A stretch of DNA of 64,000 nt, taken from Paenibacillus dendritiformis. GTDB taxonomy: Bacteria; Bacillota; Bacilli; Paenibacillales; Paenibacillaceae. Shown here in pieces: positions 41,665-50,451 of the stretch. The notes under the pieces were generated by a model that worked only from the letters and a program-made list of their open reading frames with translations, had not been told where the DNA came from and did not search any database. Both the position numbers and the translations under genes were made by a program. Location: positions 3,224,501 through 3,288,500 of the forward strand of contig NZ_AP025344.1 in assembly GCF_021654795.1 (NCBI RefSeq), read 5' to 3'. Every line of letters starts with the position of its first letter. The stretch's first letter is position 1.

Positions 41665-43824
41665 TTATTTTAAAATGACTGGCTTCGCCAACGAGGTTGG
41701 AGCTTTCTCCGGATCGCTGGTAAACTCGTCAAAGACGAACACCTTAACGGAATAGCCTGAGCCGTCCACATTAAAATGAGCGGTTACTTTTTCAAGCTCG
41801 GAAATGTTTCTTTCTAAGGCTACAATGCTAACCGGCGTCATATCATCCTTAACTAACTGGAACACGACGACGACATTTTGTCCTTCTCCTTGCGGAGCGA
41901 CATCGACGGAAGCGGTTATGCCGCCATCCTGATGGAACATTCCGTTCTCTATGACGTAATCCTTATCTCCGTCCGCATCCGCGTCAGCGTCTGCATCGGC
42001 GTCGGCATCCGCATCGGCGTCGGCATCGGCATCAGCGTCTGCATCCGCATCGGCGTCAGCGTCGGCGTCGGCATCTGCGTCAGCATCGGCGTCCGCATCC
42101 GCATCCGCATCCGCATCAGCGTCGGCATCCGCATCGGCGTCGGCGTCGGCATCCGCGTCTGCGTCGGCATCCGCGTCAGCGTCGGCATCCGCGTCGGCGT
42201 CCGCATCGGCGTCAGCATCGGCGTCCGCATCGGCGTCGGCGTCTGCATCCGCGTCAGCATCGGCATCCGCATCCGCGTCGGCATCCGCATCGGCGTCAGC
42301 ATCCGCATCCGCATCGGCGTCAGCGTCGGCATCCGCATCGGCATCTGCATCAGCGTCGGCATCGGCGTCAGCATCCGCATCGGCATCCGCATCGGCGTCT
42401 GCATCAGCGTCAGCATCTGCGTCCGCATCAGCGTCAGCGTCGGCATCCGCATCGGCGTCCGCATCAGCGTCCGCATCGGCATCCGCATCGGCGTCGGCAT
42501 CCGCATCCGCATCGGCATCCGCGTCGGCATCTGCATCCGCGTCAGCATCGGCGTCGGCATCCGCGTCTGCGTCGGCATCCGCGTCAGCGTCGGCATCCGC
42601 GTCGGCGTCCGCATCGGCGTCCGCATCGGCGTCCGCATCGGCGTCGGCGTCTGCATCCGCGTCAGCATCGGCATCCGCATCCGCGTCGGCATCCGCATCG
42701 GCGTCAGCATCCGCATCCGCATCGGCGTCAGCGTCGGCATCCGCATCGGCATCTGCATCAGCGTCGGCATCCGCGTCTGCGTCGGCATCCGCGTCAGCGT
42801 CGGCATCCGCGTCGGCGTCCGCATCGGCGTCAGCATCGGCGTCCGCATCGGCGTCGGCGTCTGCATCCGCGTCAGCATCGGCATCCGCATCCGCGTCGGC
42901 ATCCGCATCGGCGTCAGCATCCGCATCCGCATCGGCGTCAGCGTCGGCATCCGCATCGGCATCTGCATCAGCGTCGGCATCGGCGTCAGCATCCGCATCG
43001 GCATCCGCATCTGCGTCTGCATCAGCGTCAGCATCTGCGTCAGCATCTGCGTCCGCATCAGCGTCAGCGTCGGCATCCGCATCTGCGTCCGCATCAGCGT
43101 CAGCATCGGCATCCGCATCTGCGTCTGCATCCGCATCGGCGTCAGCGTCGGCATCCGCATCGGCGTCCGCATCTGCGTCGGCATCTGCATCAGCGTCGGC
43201 ATCCGCATCTGCGTCTGCATCGGCGTCTGCGTCGGCATCCGCATCGGCGTCGGCGTCTGCATCCGCATCAGCATCCGCGTCGGCATCCGCATCGGCGTCT
43301 GCATCAGCATCGGCGTCTGCATCGGCGTCCGCATCTGCGTCAGCGTCAGCGTCTGCATCGGCATCCGCATCGGCGTCTGCATCGGCATCCGCATCGGCGT
43401 CGGCGTCTGCATCCGCATCCGCATCCGCGTCGGCATCTGCATCCGCGTCGGCATCTGCATCGGCGTCTGCATCAGCGTCGGCATCCGCATCTGCATCCGC
43501 GTCAGCATCTGCGTCGGCATCCGCATCTGCGTCGGCGTCTGCATCCGCATCAGCGTCCGCATCCGCATCAGCGTCTCCGTCCTCAATCGGGTCTGCTTCA
43601 CCACCTGGGTGCTCTTCCCCTGGTTCTACTCCGCTATCCTGGTCTGTGCCTTCTTCACTTTCCCCGACAGGAATCTCTTCTTCGTCGAATCCCTCCGCAG
43701 ATACCGTGCCGGGCACGACAGCAACAACCGGGGCGACAGCCATCGTCGCGGCAGCCAACACTTTAGCCGCAGCCAGCACAGTGGCTGTTGTCTTTCGGCT
43801 TCCCGGGACACTCAACTCTTTCAT
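41665..43824 (-). CDS. Asp-Ala repeat surface protein (267 DA dipeptides), 5' end displaced by an IS
   Basis: From the ATG at 43824 the product has 719 residues: a signal peptide (KTTATVLAAAKVLAAATMAV...), a short acidic stretch, 267 uninterrupted Asp-Ala pairs (residues 84-617), and a C-terminal beta-rich domain of 102 residues (NVVVVFQLVKDDMTPVSIVA, NVDGSGYSVKVFVFDEF) of a type seen in Paenibacillus surface proteins. The IS end lies 6-10 bp before this ATG. Without the IS the gene would start at an ATG seven codons earlier (MTQKREE-MKELS) with AAGGAG upstream. As it stands it has almost no ribosome site. Predicted secreted, very acidic, possibly cation-binding. Confidence 0.75.
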   Translation of the reverse strand: MKELSVPGSRKTTATVLAAAKVLAAATMAVAPVVAVVPGTVSAEGFDEEEIPVGESEEGTDQDSGVEPGEEHPGGEADPIEDGDADADADADADADADADADADADADADADADADADADADADADADADADADADADADADADADADADADADADADADADADADADADADADADADADADADADADADADADADADADADADADADADADADADADADADADADADADADADADADADADADADADADADADADADADADADADADADADADADADADADADADADADADADADADADADADADADADADADADADADADADADADADADADADADADADADADADADADADADADADADADADADADADADADADADADADADADADADADADADADADADADADADADADADADADADADADADADADADADADADADADADADADADADADADADADADADADADADADADADADADADADADADADADADADADADADADADADADADADADADADADADADADADADADADADADADADADADADADADADADADADADADADADADADADADADADADADADADADADADADADADADADADADADADADGDKDYVIENGMFHQDGGITASVDVAPQGEGQNVVVVFQLVKDDMTPVSIVALERNISELEKVTAHFNVDGSGYSVKVFVFDEFTSDPEKAPTSLAKPVILK
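41974..43575. repeat. 1,602-bp hexanucleotide repeat array coding (Asp-Ala)n
   Basis: 267 units of 6 bp. Codons vary among GAC/GAT and all four Ala codons, so the DNA is less repetitive than the protein. Higher-order copies exist: a block starting ATCCGCGTCTGC occurs at 42151, 42559 and 42769; the last two are 210 bp apart and nearly identical. No stop codons occur in several frames, which makes large false open frames on both strands. Confidence 0.9.
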
Positions 43825-43830
43825 TTCTTC

Positions 43831-45392
43831 GTTACGTGAATCAATTTCATAAATCGAAAGTCTTGCTATGACTGGGTTTTTAAGGTACAGAAAAAGGAGT
43901 ACCTCCCCAAATCTCGAATAAGTAAAGTATCCACACAATACCCAAAGAGATGAGGCGAACTCCCTATGCCCTATATTCGACATGAGAGCTTATTTACCCT
44001 GCAAGAGCTTTATGAGATGGAACAAAAAGATCGTTTTCGTGAGATTTTTTCTACAATCGACATCACTCCGATCTTGCGTTTGGTCAGGAAAACATCTTTT
44101 TATGGTGCCCCCATTGAAGTGAATTATAGGGCGATGGTCTATTCCTTGATTGTTAGAATCGTTGAACGTATTCCTACGATTAAAGATTTAATAAAGAGAC
44201 TTCAACATGACATCTTATTCCGCATGGATTGTGGCTTTATGCTTTCAGAAGCGATTCCTTCGGCCTCTTCCTATTCCCGGTTGGTGCGCAAGATGAGCCA
44301 AAGCCATGCACTGGAGGACATGCAAGAGCAGTTACTCGAACAAGCCATGGCAGAAGGATTCATTACAGACGATACGGTTGCAATCGATGCGACCCATATC
44401 GAAGCTCGGGATCAGGCACCTGCGAAGCAAGAAAAGGAAAAACCTGAGCCAAAAAAGCGTGGGCGAAAAACAAAAGCCGAACGTGAAGCTTGGCTCAAAC
44501 AAAAGCAAGAAGAAGAGGAACAAAAACCAATCTTCGAAAAAGAAATTGCCGCTCAATTAAATGAATCATTCCATGTTTTGCGAGATCAAATGCCTCTTGA
44601 TCCGCAGTGGGGAGTCAAGAAAAATAGTGATGGAAAAAATGTCTTTTGGTATGGCTATAAAGGTCATCTTGCCATTGGAACGCAGAGTCAGTATATCCTC
44701 GGAGCCTTGCTCTCTTCCGGAAGCTTGAATGACGGTAAAGCGGCCATTCCACTCCTAAAAGGGGTTGCTTCACAGCATCCGAATTTCAGTTTCAAGTACG
44801 CAACCATGGATGCTGGATACGATTATGAACCTATATACAAGCAAGTTCGAGAAGCAGAGGCACATGCTGTAATTGCGTATAACCGTCGCCGAGAACCAGA
44901 ACACGACGGATTTGACGAACACTTCGCCCCAACCTGTGTAAGGGAGCATTCTTATCGTTATGACAGCTACGATTCAAAATATGGAACACTCAAATATGTT
45001 CGACCGAAAGAATGCGAAAGCTGTCCATTGGCGCATGATTCACTTTGCCAGAAAGTCTATAAAATGAAGATAACAACTGATCTTAGAAAATATACCGCCC
45101 CGGCCAGAGGCTCAAAGCATTGGAAAGAAATCGCTAAGAGACGTTCTGCAGTCGAAAGAGTGAATGCTTACTTGAAGGAATTCTTCCAATTGAACAATGT
45201 GAGACACCGAACGGGTCAAAAAGCTAAGGTTCATTTTAACTTGGTTACTTTGGTTTACAATTGTATAAAATTAGCATGTGATCGTTTAAATCGTCAATTC
45301 CAAGAGCAAGCTGCATAATTTTCAAAAAAGGAAATACTTTAATTCGGTTAATCTACAGTTTTGTAATTATGCATTATGAAATTGATTCACGT
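43831..45392 (+). mobile_element. Insertion sequence with 19-bp inverted repeats and a 5-bp target duplication
   Basis: ACGTGAATCAATTTCATAA (43834-43852) is exactly inverted at 45374-45392. TCTTC flanks both sides (43826-43830 and 45393-45397), consistent with a target duplication. About 1.56 kb, AT-richer than the host sequence, with one transposase gene. It lies inside codon 7 of the ancestral Asp-Ala repeat gene. Confidence 0.9.
43966..45318 (+). CDS. DDE transposase (DUF772 N-terminus, IS1182/IS5-like)
   Basis: A 450-residue transposase with the DUF772-type N-terminus (YRAMVYSLIVRIVERIPTIK), first catalytic Asp in AIDATHIE, second Asp in ATMDAGYDYEPIY and a C-terminal Glu in RRSAVERVNAYLKEFF. 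A Lys/Glu-rich insert lies between. ORF is intact, so the element may still be active. It is on the opposite strand to the genes it separates. Confidence 0.9.
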   Translation: MPYIRHESLFTLQELYEMEQKDRFREIFSTIDITPILRLVRKTSFYGAPIEVNYRAMVYSLIVRIVERIPTIKDLIKRLQHDILFRMDCGFMLSEAIPSASSYSRLVRKMSQSHALEDMQEQLLEQAMAEGFITDDTVAIDATHIEARDQAPAKQEKEKPEPKKRGRKTKAEREAWLKQKQEEEEQKPIFEKEIAAQLNESFHVLRDQMPLDPQWGVKKNSDGKNVFWYGYKGHLAIGTQSQYILGALLSSGSLNDGKAAIPLLKGVASQHPNFSFKYATMDAGYDYEPIYKQVREAEAHAVIAYNRRREPEHDGFDEHFAPTCVREHSYRYDSYDSKYGTLKYVRPKECESCPLAHDSLCQKVYKMKITTDLRKYTAPARGSKHWKEIAKRRSAVERVNAYLKEFFQLNNVRHRTGQKAKVHFNLVTLVYNCIKLACDRLNRQFQEQAA

Positions 45393-45465
45393 TCTTCTCT
45401 TTTTTGTGTCATTGAAATATTTTTCTCCTTCCCTATTCCTTTTTTGGTTGATGGATTCTACTCTA

Positions 45466-45882
45466 TTAACATGGCATCACCTCTTTTACCTGGAATACGC
45501 GCCACGAATCCCCGGCGAACCGTACCAGACTGACAAGATACACCGCTTTCTTTTCGCCTGCTTGATGTTGATAGAACACTTCCATATTGCAGCGGTAGAC
45601 CGGATCTTCGCCTTGCGTGACGAACACTTCATTAAGTAAGGCAAACCCCTTGGACCAAGCAGGATCAACCTTGATATGCGGATATAGAAATTCCTCCGCG
45701 TATTGGTTGACCAGCGTGATGATGCGAAGCTGTTCGTTTAACCCAATGACTTCCTTCCCCTGTACCGTTTCATTTTCCTGAGGCTGCTCCGGCTGCTCGA
45801 TCAAGGTGTCTTCCTCAGGAACGGCATCTCTCTTAAATAGCTTTTGGCGAATAAGAGAAAGAAAATGATATGTTTGCTTCAT
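45466..45882 (-). CDS. Small protein encoded between secA2 and the repeat-protein gene
   Basis: The 138-residue protein has a basic N-terminus (YHFLSLIRQKLFKR), an acidic Glu/Pro/Gln linker (EEDTLIEQPEQPQENE), and a C-terminal mixed alpha/beta domain (ITLVNQYAEEFLYPHIKVDP, CNMEVFYQHQAGEKKAVYLV, SWRVFQVKEVMPC) resembling NTF2-like folds. No signal peptide. It starts 11 bp after secA2 ends. By position it could be a SecA2 accessory factor, as secA2 loci in S-layer-bearing bacilli encode small helpers (inference). Confidence 0.55.
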   Translation of the reverse strand: MKQTYHFLSLIRQKLFKRDAVPEEDTLIEQPEQPQENETVQGKEVIGLNEQLRIITLVNQYAEEFLYPHIKVDPAWSKGFALLNEVFVTQGEDPVYRCNMEVFYQHQAGEKKAVYLVSLVRFAGDSWRVFQVKEVMPC

Positions 45883-45893
45883 TCCAAATCTAG

Positions 45894-48257
45894 CTACCCT
45901 ACCTTTCCGTCGACCTGCCGCCCTTCACGAATCCTCTCCTTCAACACGGCATCGTATATTTTCTTCCGCACCGTTTCTTCCATCTGCCCATAAAGCTTCC
46001 AAGCATCTTCCTTAAAGGCCTGGACCGGATCTTGCTTGCCATATTTGCGAAACTGAATTCCCAGCTTTAGCAGCTCCAACTGCTCCAAATGACGCATCCA
46101 TGCTTTGTCGAGAATTTGCAAATAGGCGCATCGCCACTTTTGGCAGCATTGGCTTCGATTCTCTAATGAGAACAAGTCCTCCAGCCTCGCATCAAAATAG
46201 GAGGTGATGATTTGCGCGAACTCCAACCGATTGGCAGCCTTCTCTTCCGCAGCAAGGAAATTGGGACGCAATCCAGCCACGCGAGACAATGCGGAAATAT
46301 CCCGTTCATCAGGTGATGGTTCACGAGGAGCATGCGTTTCCATCCATCTCTGGACATAACGTACAAGATGCCCGCGCAGAAAATACTTGATATCCTGCCC
46401 GTCTACCACATCTCTTCGATGCTCGTAGAAGCTTGCTCTTTGTTCGTGCATAATCGAATCAAGCACATAGACGAAGGTCCGGATTTCATAATTTTGCTGC
46501 TCTATCCTCTTTTGAACTCGTTCAATCCAGCGCGTTAACGCCGGTTCCCTTGTCCCGCGCTCTTTCCATTGGATTTTCCCGCGCCATTGCGCAGCTTCTT
46601 CGGAAGCAAACCTCTCAATCAGTTCATCTTCCATCGAAATATAAAAGCAGGATGATCCCGGATCTCCCTGTCTGCCTGATCGGCCTCTTAATTGATTGTC
46701 AATTCTGCGGCTCTCGTGCCGCTCCGTCCCGATGACATGGAGCCCCCCAAGCTCGGCTACGCCCGGTCCCAGCACGATGTCCGTTCCTCTGCCCGCCATA
46801 TTGGTCGCGATCGTTATCGCCCCTTTCCATCCGGCAGCAGCTATAATAGCGGCTTCTTTTTCCTCCTCTTTGGCATTGAGCAATTGATAAGGCAGGCCGA
46901 ATGCTTGCAGACGAGAGGCAATCTCCTCCGATTGTTCGATCGACGTCGTTCCGATTAGTACCGGTTGTCCAATCGAATGCCGCTTTTTTACTTCACGCAT
47001 GATTTCTCGATACTTTTCTTCTCTGGTCCTAAAAAATACATCTTCTTCATCGATGCGCTGGACAGGCTTATGCGTTGGAATGGCGACGATATCCAATCCG
47101 AACAGATGGCGGATTTCTTCGGCTTCGTTCCGGATGGTTCCGGTCATCCCGGTCAGATATGTATACAACCCAAAAAACTTTTGTATCGTAATGACCGCAT
47201 GCGTCACGTTTTCCGGGCTTAGCGGTACATCCTCTTTCGCTTCGATCGCTTGCTGAAGGCCGTCATTATATTGCCGCCCCTGCAAAATCCGCCCGGTAAA
47301 AGCATCGATAATGCCTACCTTCCCATCCTTGACAATGTAATCGACATCACGCTTCATCAATGCTTTGGCGCGCAGGCTTTGCAACAGATAATGGTAGACA
47401 TTCGTATTCTCCAAATCGTATAAATTATCAATCATGAAGACCGTTTCAATCGTTTGAATACCTCTGTCCGTAAACGTAACCTGATTCAGCTCGCGATCCA
47501 CTTCATAATCTCGATTCTCCTGCAGCCGGTCGACAAACCGGGCGCATACGTAGTACAGATCGGGGGATGCCTTCGTTTTTCCAGCTATAATTAGCGGAGT
47601 GCGCGCTTCATCGATTAAGATGCTGTCAATCTCATCAATCAGCGCATATGCCAGAGTCCGTTGAACCCTCTCCTCCGGCTCCCGGGCCAGATGATCCCGT
47701 AAATAATCAAAACCGAATTCGCTGCATACCCCGTAAGTCACATCTTTCTGATAAGCCGCTTGCTTCGCCTTGATACTCATGCCTGCGAGATTTATTCCGA
47801 CACTAATCCCGAGAAAGTCGAAAATCGGCTTCATCTCCGCATAATCTCGTGCGGCCAAATACTCGTTCGCCGTAATGAGATGCACCCCGTCTCCCTGAAG
47901 CGCGAACCAATATATGGGGAGTATGGAAGTTACGGTTTTGCCCTCGCCTGTCGCCATCTCGGCAATATTGCGCTCGGTCATCGCCCAGCCGCCCATCAAC
48001 TGCACATCATGAAGCGTCTTCCCTGATATTCGGCGAACCGCTTCTTTGGCCAGCGCGAACGCTTGGAATTTCGCATGAGGCGAATCCCTGTCCTTCCCCG
48101 CCAGGAGGCGCAATTGCTGGGATAGCGACTGCAGTTGATCATCCGAATAACCGGATAACTGGCGATAGTGGCGGTCAATGTGATGGACGATGCGCCGCAA
48201 TTTTCGCAACGGTGCTGATTGGCGGTCAAATATCCGCTTCGTAAGTCGGGACAGCAA
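45894..48257 (-). CDS. secA2: SecA2 accessory preprotein translocase ATPase
   Basis: SecA2 ATPases export a subset of surface proteins. I start at TTG 48257, seven bases after AAAGGAGG. The 787-residue protein has SecA motifs: MATGEGKT Walker A, YLRDHL, LIDEIDSILIDEARTPLI, TIATNMAGRGTDIVLG and the arginine finger GRSGRQGDPGSSCFYIS. It lacks the C-terminal zinc/SecB-binding tail of housekeeping SecA and ends in a basic stretch. It heads the locus with the small gene and the Asp-Ala repeat gene, which are its likely partner and client. Confidence 0.9.
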   Translation of the reverse strand: MLSRLTKRIFDRQSAPLRKLRRIVHHIDRHYRQLSGYSDDQLQSLSQQLRLLAGKDRDSPHAKFQAFALAKEAVRRISGKTLHDVQLMGGWAMTERNIAEMATGEGKTVTSILPIYWFALQGDGVHLITANEYLAARDYAEMKPIFDFLGISVGINLAGMSIKAKQAAYQKDVTYGVCSEFGFDYLRDHLAREPEERVQRTLAYALIDEIDSILIDEARTPLIIAGKTKASPDLYYVCARFVDRLQENRDYEVDRELNQVTFTDRGIQTIETVFMIDNLYDLENTNVYHYLLQSLRAKALMKRDVDYIVKDGKVGIIDAFTGRILQGRQYNDGLQQAIEAKEDVPLSPENVTHAVITIQKFFGLYTYLTGMTGTIRNEAEEIRHLFGLDIVAIPTHKPVQRIDEEDVFFRTREEKYREIMREVKKRHSIGQPVLIGTTSIEQSEEIASRLQAFGLPYQLLNAKEEEKEAAIIAAAGWKGAITIATNMAGRGTDIVLGPGVAELGGLHVIGTERHESRRIDNQLRGRSGRQGDPGSSCFYISMEDELIERFASEEAAQWRGKIQWKERGTREPALTRWIERVQKRIEQQNYEIRTFVYVLDSIMHEQRASFYEHRRDVVDGQDIKYFLRGHLVRYVQRWMETHAPREPSPDERDISALSRVAGLRPNFLAAEEKAANRLEFAQIITSYFDARLEDLFSLENRSQCCQKWRCAYLQILDKAWMRHLEQLELLKLGIQFRKYGKQDPVQAFKEDAWKLYGQMEETVRKKIYDAVLKERIREGRQVDGKVG

Positions 48258-48392
48258 TGCTTGACCTCCTTTGCAAGCCACTCATTTGGCATAATAACCA
48301 TTTCCAGGCTTTGCTTTCTCTGATTTTTCCATTACAATTTAACTTCGTACAATATGTGTTGTTCGCAGAAACAATAAGGAGGAATTCAAACG

Positions 48393-49328
48393 ATGCTTCA
48401 GACAGTCTTACGGTTACTGCCCAACGATTCCGGAACGATCGAACCTTGCTCCGACGAACAAATTATCAATATGTTTTTGTCGTCCAGCAGCCGTTCTCCA
48501 TATACAATTCGCAACTATCGGAACGCGATTAACAAATTCCGCCTGTTTATTGGGAATAAATCGTTGAAGGATGTGACTTGGAGAGAAATTGAGGTCTATA
48601 AAATCAGCTTGGCTCAAGGCTTTTTAAGCCCCAACAAAAAAACGATGGCGCCCGCCACGATCGCTGCCCATATCGCGCCCTTGCGCTCGCTGTACAATTG
48701 GGGAAATGACGAAAATAGAGGCTTCTTTCCCACGAATCCAACGACTTGCGTTCGTGTGCCGAAGATCGCGGTGAACAGCAAAAATCATTATTTGACAGTA
48801 CGTGAAGTCCGCCTCTTGCTCGAACAATTAAAAATCCAAGGATTCCGCGACTATGTGATCGGAATGACACTTGTGCTGCTTGGGGTGAGGGTATCGGAAT
48901 TAATTGCATTGGAGTGGGATGACTTCCATACGGATCCGGAAGAGATATCGATGTGGGTGACGGTATCCGGCAAAGGCGATAAGCCTCGTGAAGTGAAGGT
49001 TCCGCAACTATTATGGCGATTGTTATGCGAATATCGGGAACAAAATAAAGATATGACCGGGCAGCGGATTTTCCCTATATCCGTAAGACTCGTTGAGAAA
49101 ATCATCCAGAAAGCGCGCGAACAAAGCGGCTTGCAGAAAAAAGTAACGCCGCACTGGCTTCGACACACCAATGCGACGCTGGCTCTGCTCCGCGGCGCTT
49201 CCTTACAGCAAGTACAAGAGTCTCTTGGGCATACGCATATCAATACGACGCAGCGGTATCTGCATACGGTGCAGCAAATGAAGAAGGCCGCCCCCGATTT
49301 TGTTGCCGATTCGATTGCGATGAAATGA
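48393..49328 (+). CDS. Tyrosine recombinase / phage-type integrase
   Basis: A 311-residue Xer-like recombinase with an SAM-like N-terminal domain (SRSPYTIRNYRNAINKFRLF) and catalytic domain: Arg in LVLLGVRVSELIALEW, His-x-x-Arg in HWLRHTNATLAL, and LGHTHINTTQRYLH with the nucleophile Tyr. AAGGAGG precedes the ATG. It is divergent from secA2 at the right edge of the surface-protein locus and could mobilise the locus or act on a nearby site; no att site was recognised. Confidence 0.88.
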   Translation: MLQTVLRLLPNDSGTIEPCSDEQIINMFLSSSSRSPYTIRNYRNAINKFRLFIGNKSLKDVTWREIEVYKISLAQGFLSPNKKTMAPATIAAHIAPLRSLYNWGNDENRGFFPTNPTTCVRVPKIAVNSKNHYLTVREVRLLLEQLKIQGFRDYVIGMTLVLLGVRVSELIALEWDDFHTDPEEISMWVTVSGKGDKPREVKVPQLLWRLLCEYREQNKDMTGQRIFPISVRLVEKIIQKAREQSGLQKKVTPHWLRHTNATLALLRGASLQQVQESLGHTHINTTQRYLHTVQQMKKAAPDFVADSIAMK

Positions 49329-49552
49329 ATTTAGTTCTAAGGGGTTGATCAAATGGTTCATTTTATCTATACTAATTTTTGGGACCTGAATGTAGAATTG
49401 ACTAATATATTAGCAAACTATGTCGAACAACACATATTGTACGAAGTTAGTTTACCTTGCGCGTCATAGAACCACACTAGTGTTTTATTTCCTGCATAAG
49501 ATGAATTACCCATTTTTATTTTTTTCGACAATAACATTGAAAATTTCAATAC

Positions 49553-49580
49553 AAGCCTGCGTAATTTTTTTGCGCAGGCC
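49553..49580 (+). terminator. Terminator-like hairpin after the recombinase gene
   Basis: AGCCTGCG / CGCAGGC (49554-49561 and 49573-49579), then CTTATTATTTT. It lies about 225 bp after the stop; the stretch 49329-49550 is AT-rich without a gene. Confidence 0.6.
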
Positions 49581-49618
49581 TTATTATTTTCCGCCCGCCG
49601 TTTCAGCTCCCTTACTCA

Positions 49619-49648
49619 ACAAAAAAAGAGTTGTAACAAATACAACTC
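49619..49648 (-). terminator. Terminator of the second tusA gene
   Basis: GAGTTGTA (49628-49635), loop ACAAA, TACAACTC (49641-49648), with A7 at 49621-49627 giving a U run on minus. Confidence 0.85.
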
Positions 49649-49686
49649 CAATTTTACGCTCAGCTTGCATTCAATTCAGACATCTC

Positions 49687-49908
49687 TTACGCCTCTATCG
49701 TAATCTCCCACACGCCATTGATGACTTCGTGAACCGAGCAAATCAAGTTATTGCTGCGGCAGTAATCGCCTATCGATACTTTGGCGCAGCTATGATCGGT
49801 GACGAGCAGCACCTTCTCTCCGCCGCGTATCGCTTCCTGATGCTTCTTCAGCATCATCACAGGCACCGGACAGACTTCCCCCAAGCAATCGATCTCGATC
49901 ACAGACAC
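49687..49908 (-). CDS. TusA-like sulfur carrier protein, second copy
   Basis: A 73-residue TusA-like protein with IDCLGEVCPVPVMMLKKHQ (active Cys in CPxP), LLVTDHSCAKVSIGDYCRS and a CSVHEVINGVWEITI end. It differs clearly from the copy at 36222-36449, so it is not a recent duplicate. Start is GTG at 49908 or the second GTG at 49902, which has the better-spaced GGGGGCG. Transcribed alone. Confidence 0.88.
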   Translation of the reverse strand: MSVIEIDCLGEVCPVPVMMLKKHQEAIRGGEKVLLVTDHSCAKVSIGDYCRSNNLICSVHEVINGVWEITIEA

Positions 49909-50086
49909 CGCCCCCGTCCAAATTGATGAACTCTACGCTCCGCTATCGAGTATACGCCGGCTGATGGTGAATCTCAAGAGGCCCGTCAGGCGGCGTCCTC
50001 TATACACTGCGGCGCGATGACGCTACATTTTCGACTCCGCACGCAGGCTCTTCCGCCGAACCGGACCAAGAAGCCTTCCAATTTTC

Positions 50087-50386
50087 AAAGGCACCGTATC
50101 GAAAATTACGCGAAGACTGGCTGCCAAAAATCTGATTCAAAAGGAGTTCCTCCACGACAATAAAAAAGAAATTCTATTCCGCACGACATCGCTGGGGAGC
50201 GAGCTTTATCAGCTTCATCAAGCTCTGCATCAGCAGCTGGAAATTGGAGTCGTCCGGTTCCTGCAGAAGTACGAAACTGATGAATTACGCTTTCTCGTTC
50301 GTGTCCTCCAAGATGCGTCGAAAGCGTCATGGGTTCATCCGGAGTCCGATCCCGATACAGCCACGGAGCAACAGGAGAGCCGCTGA
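50087..50386 (+). pseudogene. MarR-family regulator remnant (3' part)
   Basis: From 50087 the + strand reads KGTVSKITRRLAAKNLIQKE, FLHDNKKEILFRTTSLG, QLHQALHQQLEIGVVRFL and LRFLVRVLQDASKAS, ending at TGA 50386. This is the recognition helix, wing and C-terminal dimer helix of MarR proteins. No start or N-terminal helices precede it in frame. A hairpin follows at 50413-50451. Remnant of a lost regulator. Confidence 0.65.
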
Positions 50387-50412
50387 TCGAACGGCTCCGG
50401 ATGCCCTGCTTC

Positions 50413-50451
50413 GCTCTATCCTAACTCCGTGGACAGGCCGGAGGATAGAGC
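50413..50451 (+). terminator. Hairpin after the MarR remnant
   Basis: GCTCTATCCT (50413-50422) and AGGATAGAGC (50442-50451): ten perfect pairs, loop of 19 bases. U run weak (TGTTCT). Confidence 0.55.

Noticed and set aside
41878..43839. Large + strand open frame rich in Val/Gly/Ile/Arg across the repeat array, and a minus-strand frame rich in Met/Arg/Pro/Thr (41949-43604)
   Set aside because: These are by-products of a 6-bp repeat that lacks stop codons. Only the Asp-Ala frame has a signal peptide, a non-repeat C-terminal domain and operon context.
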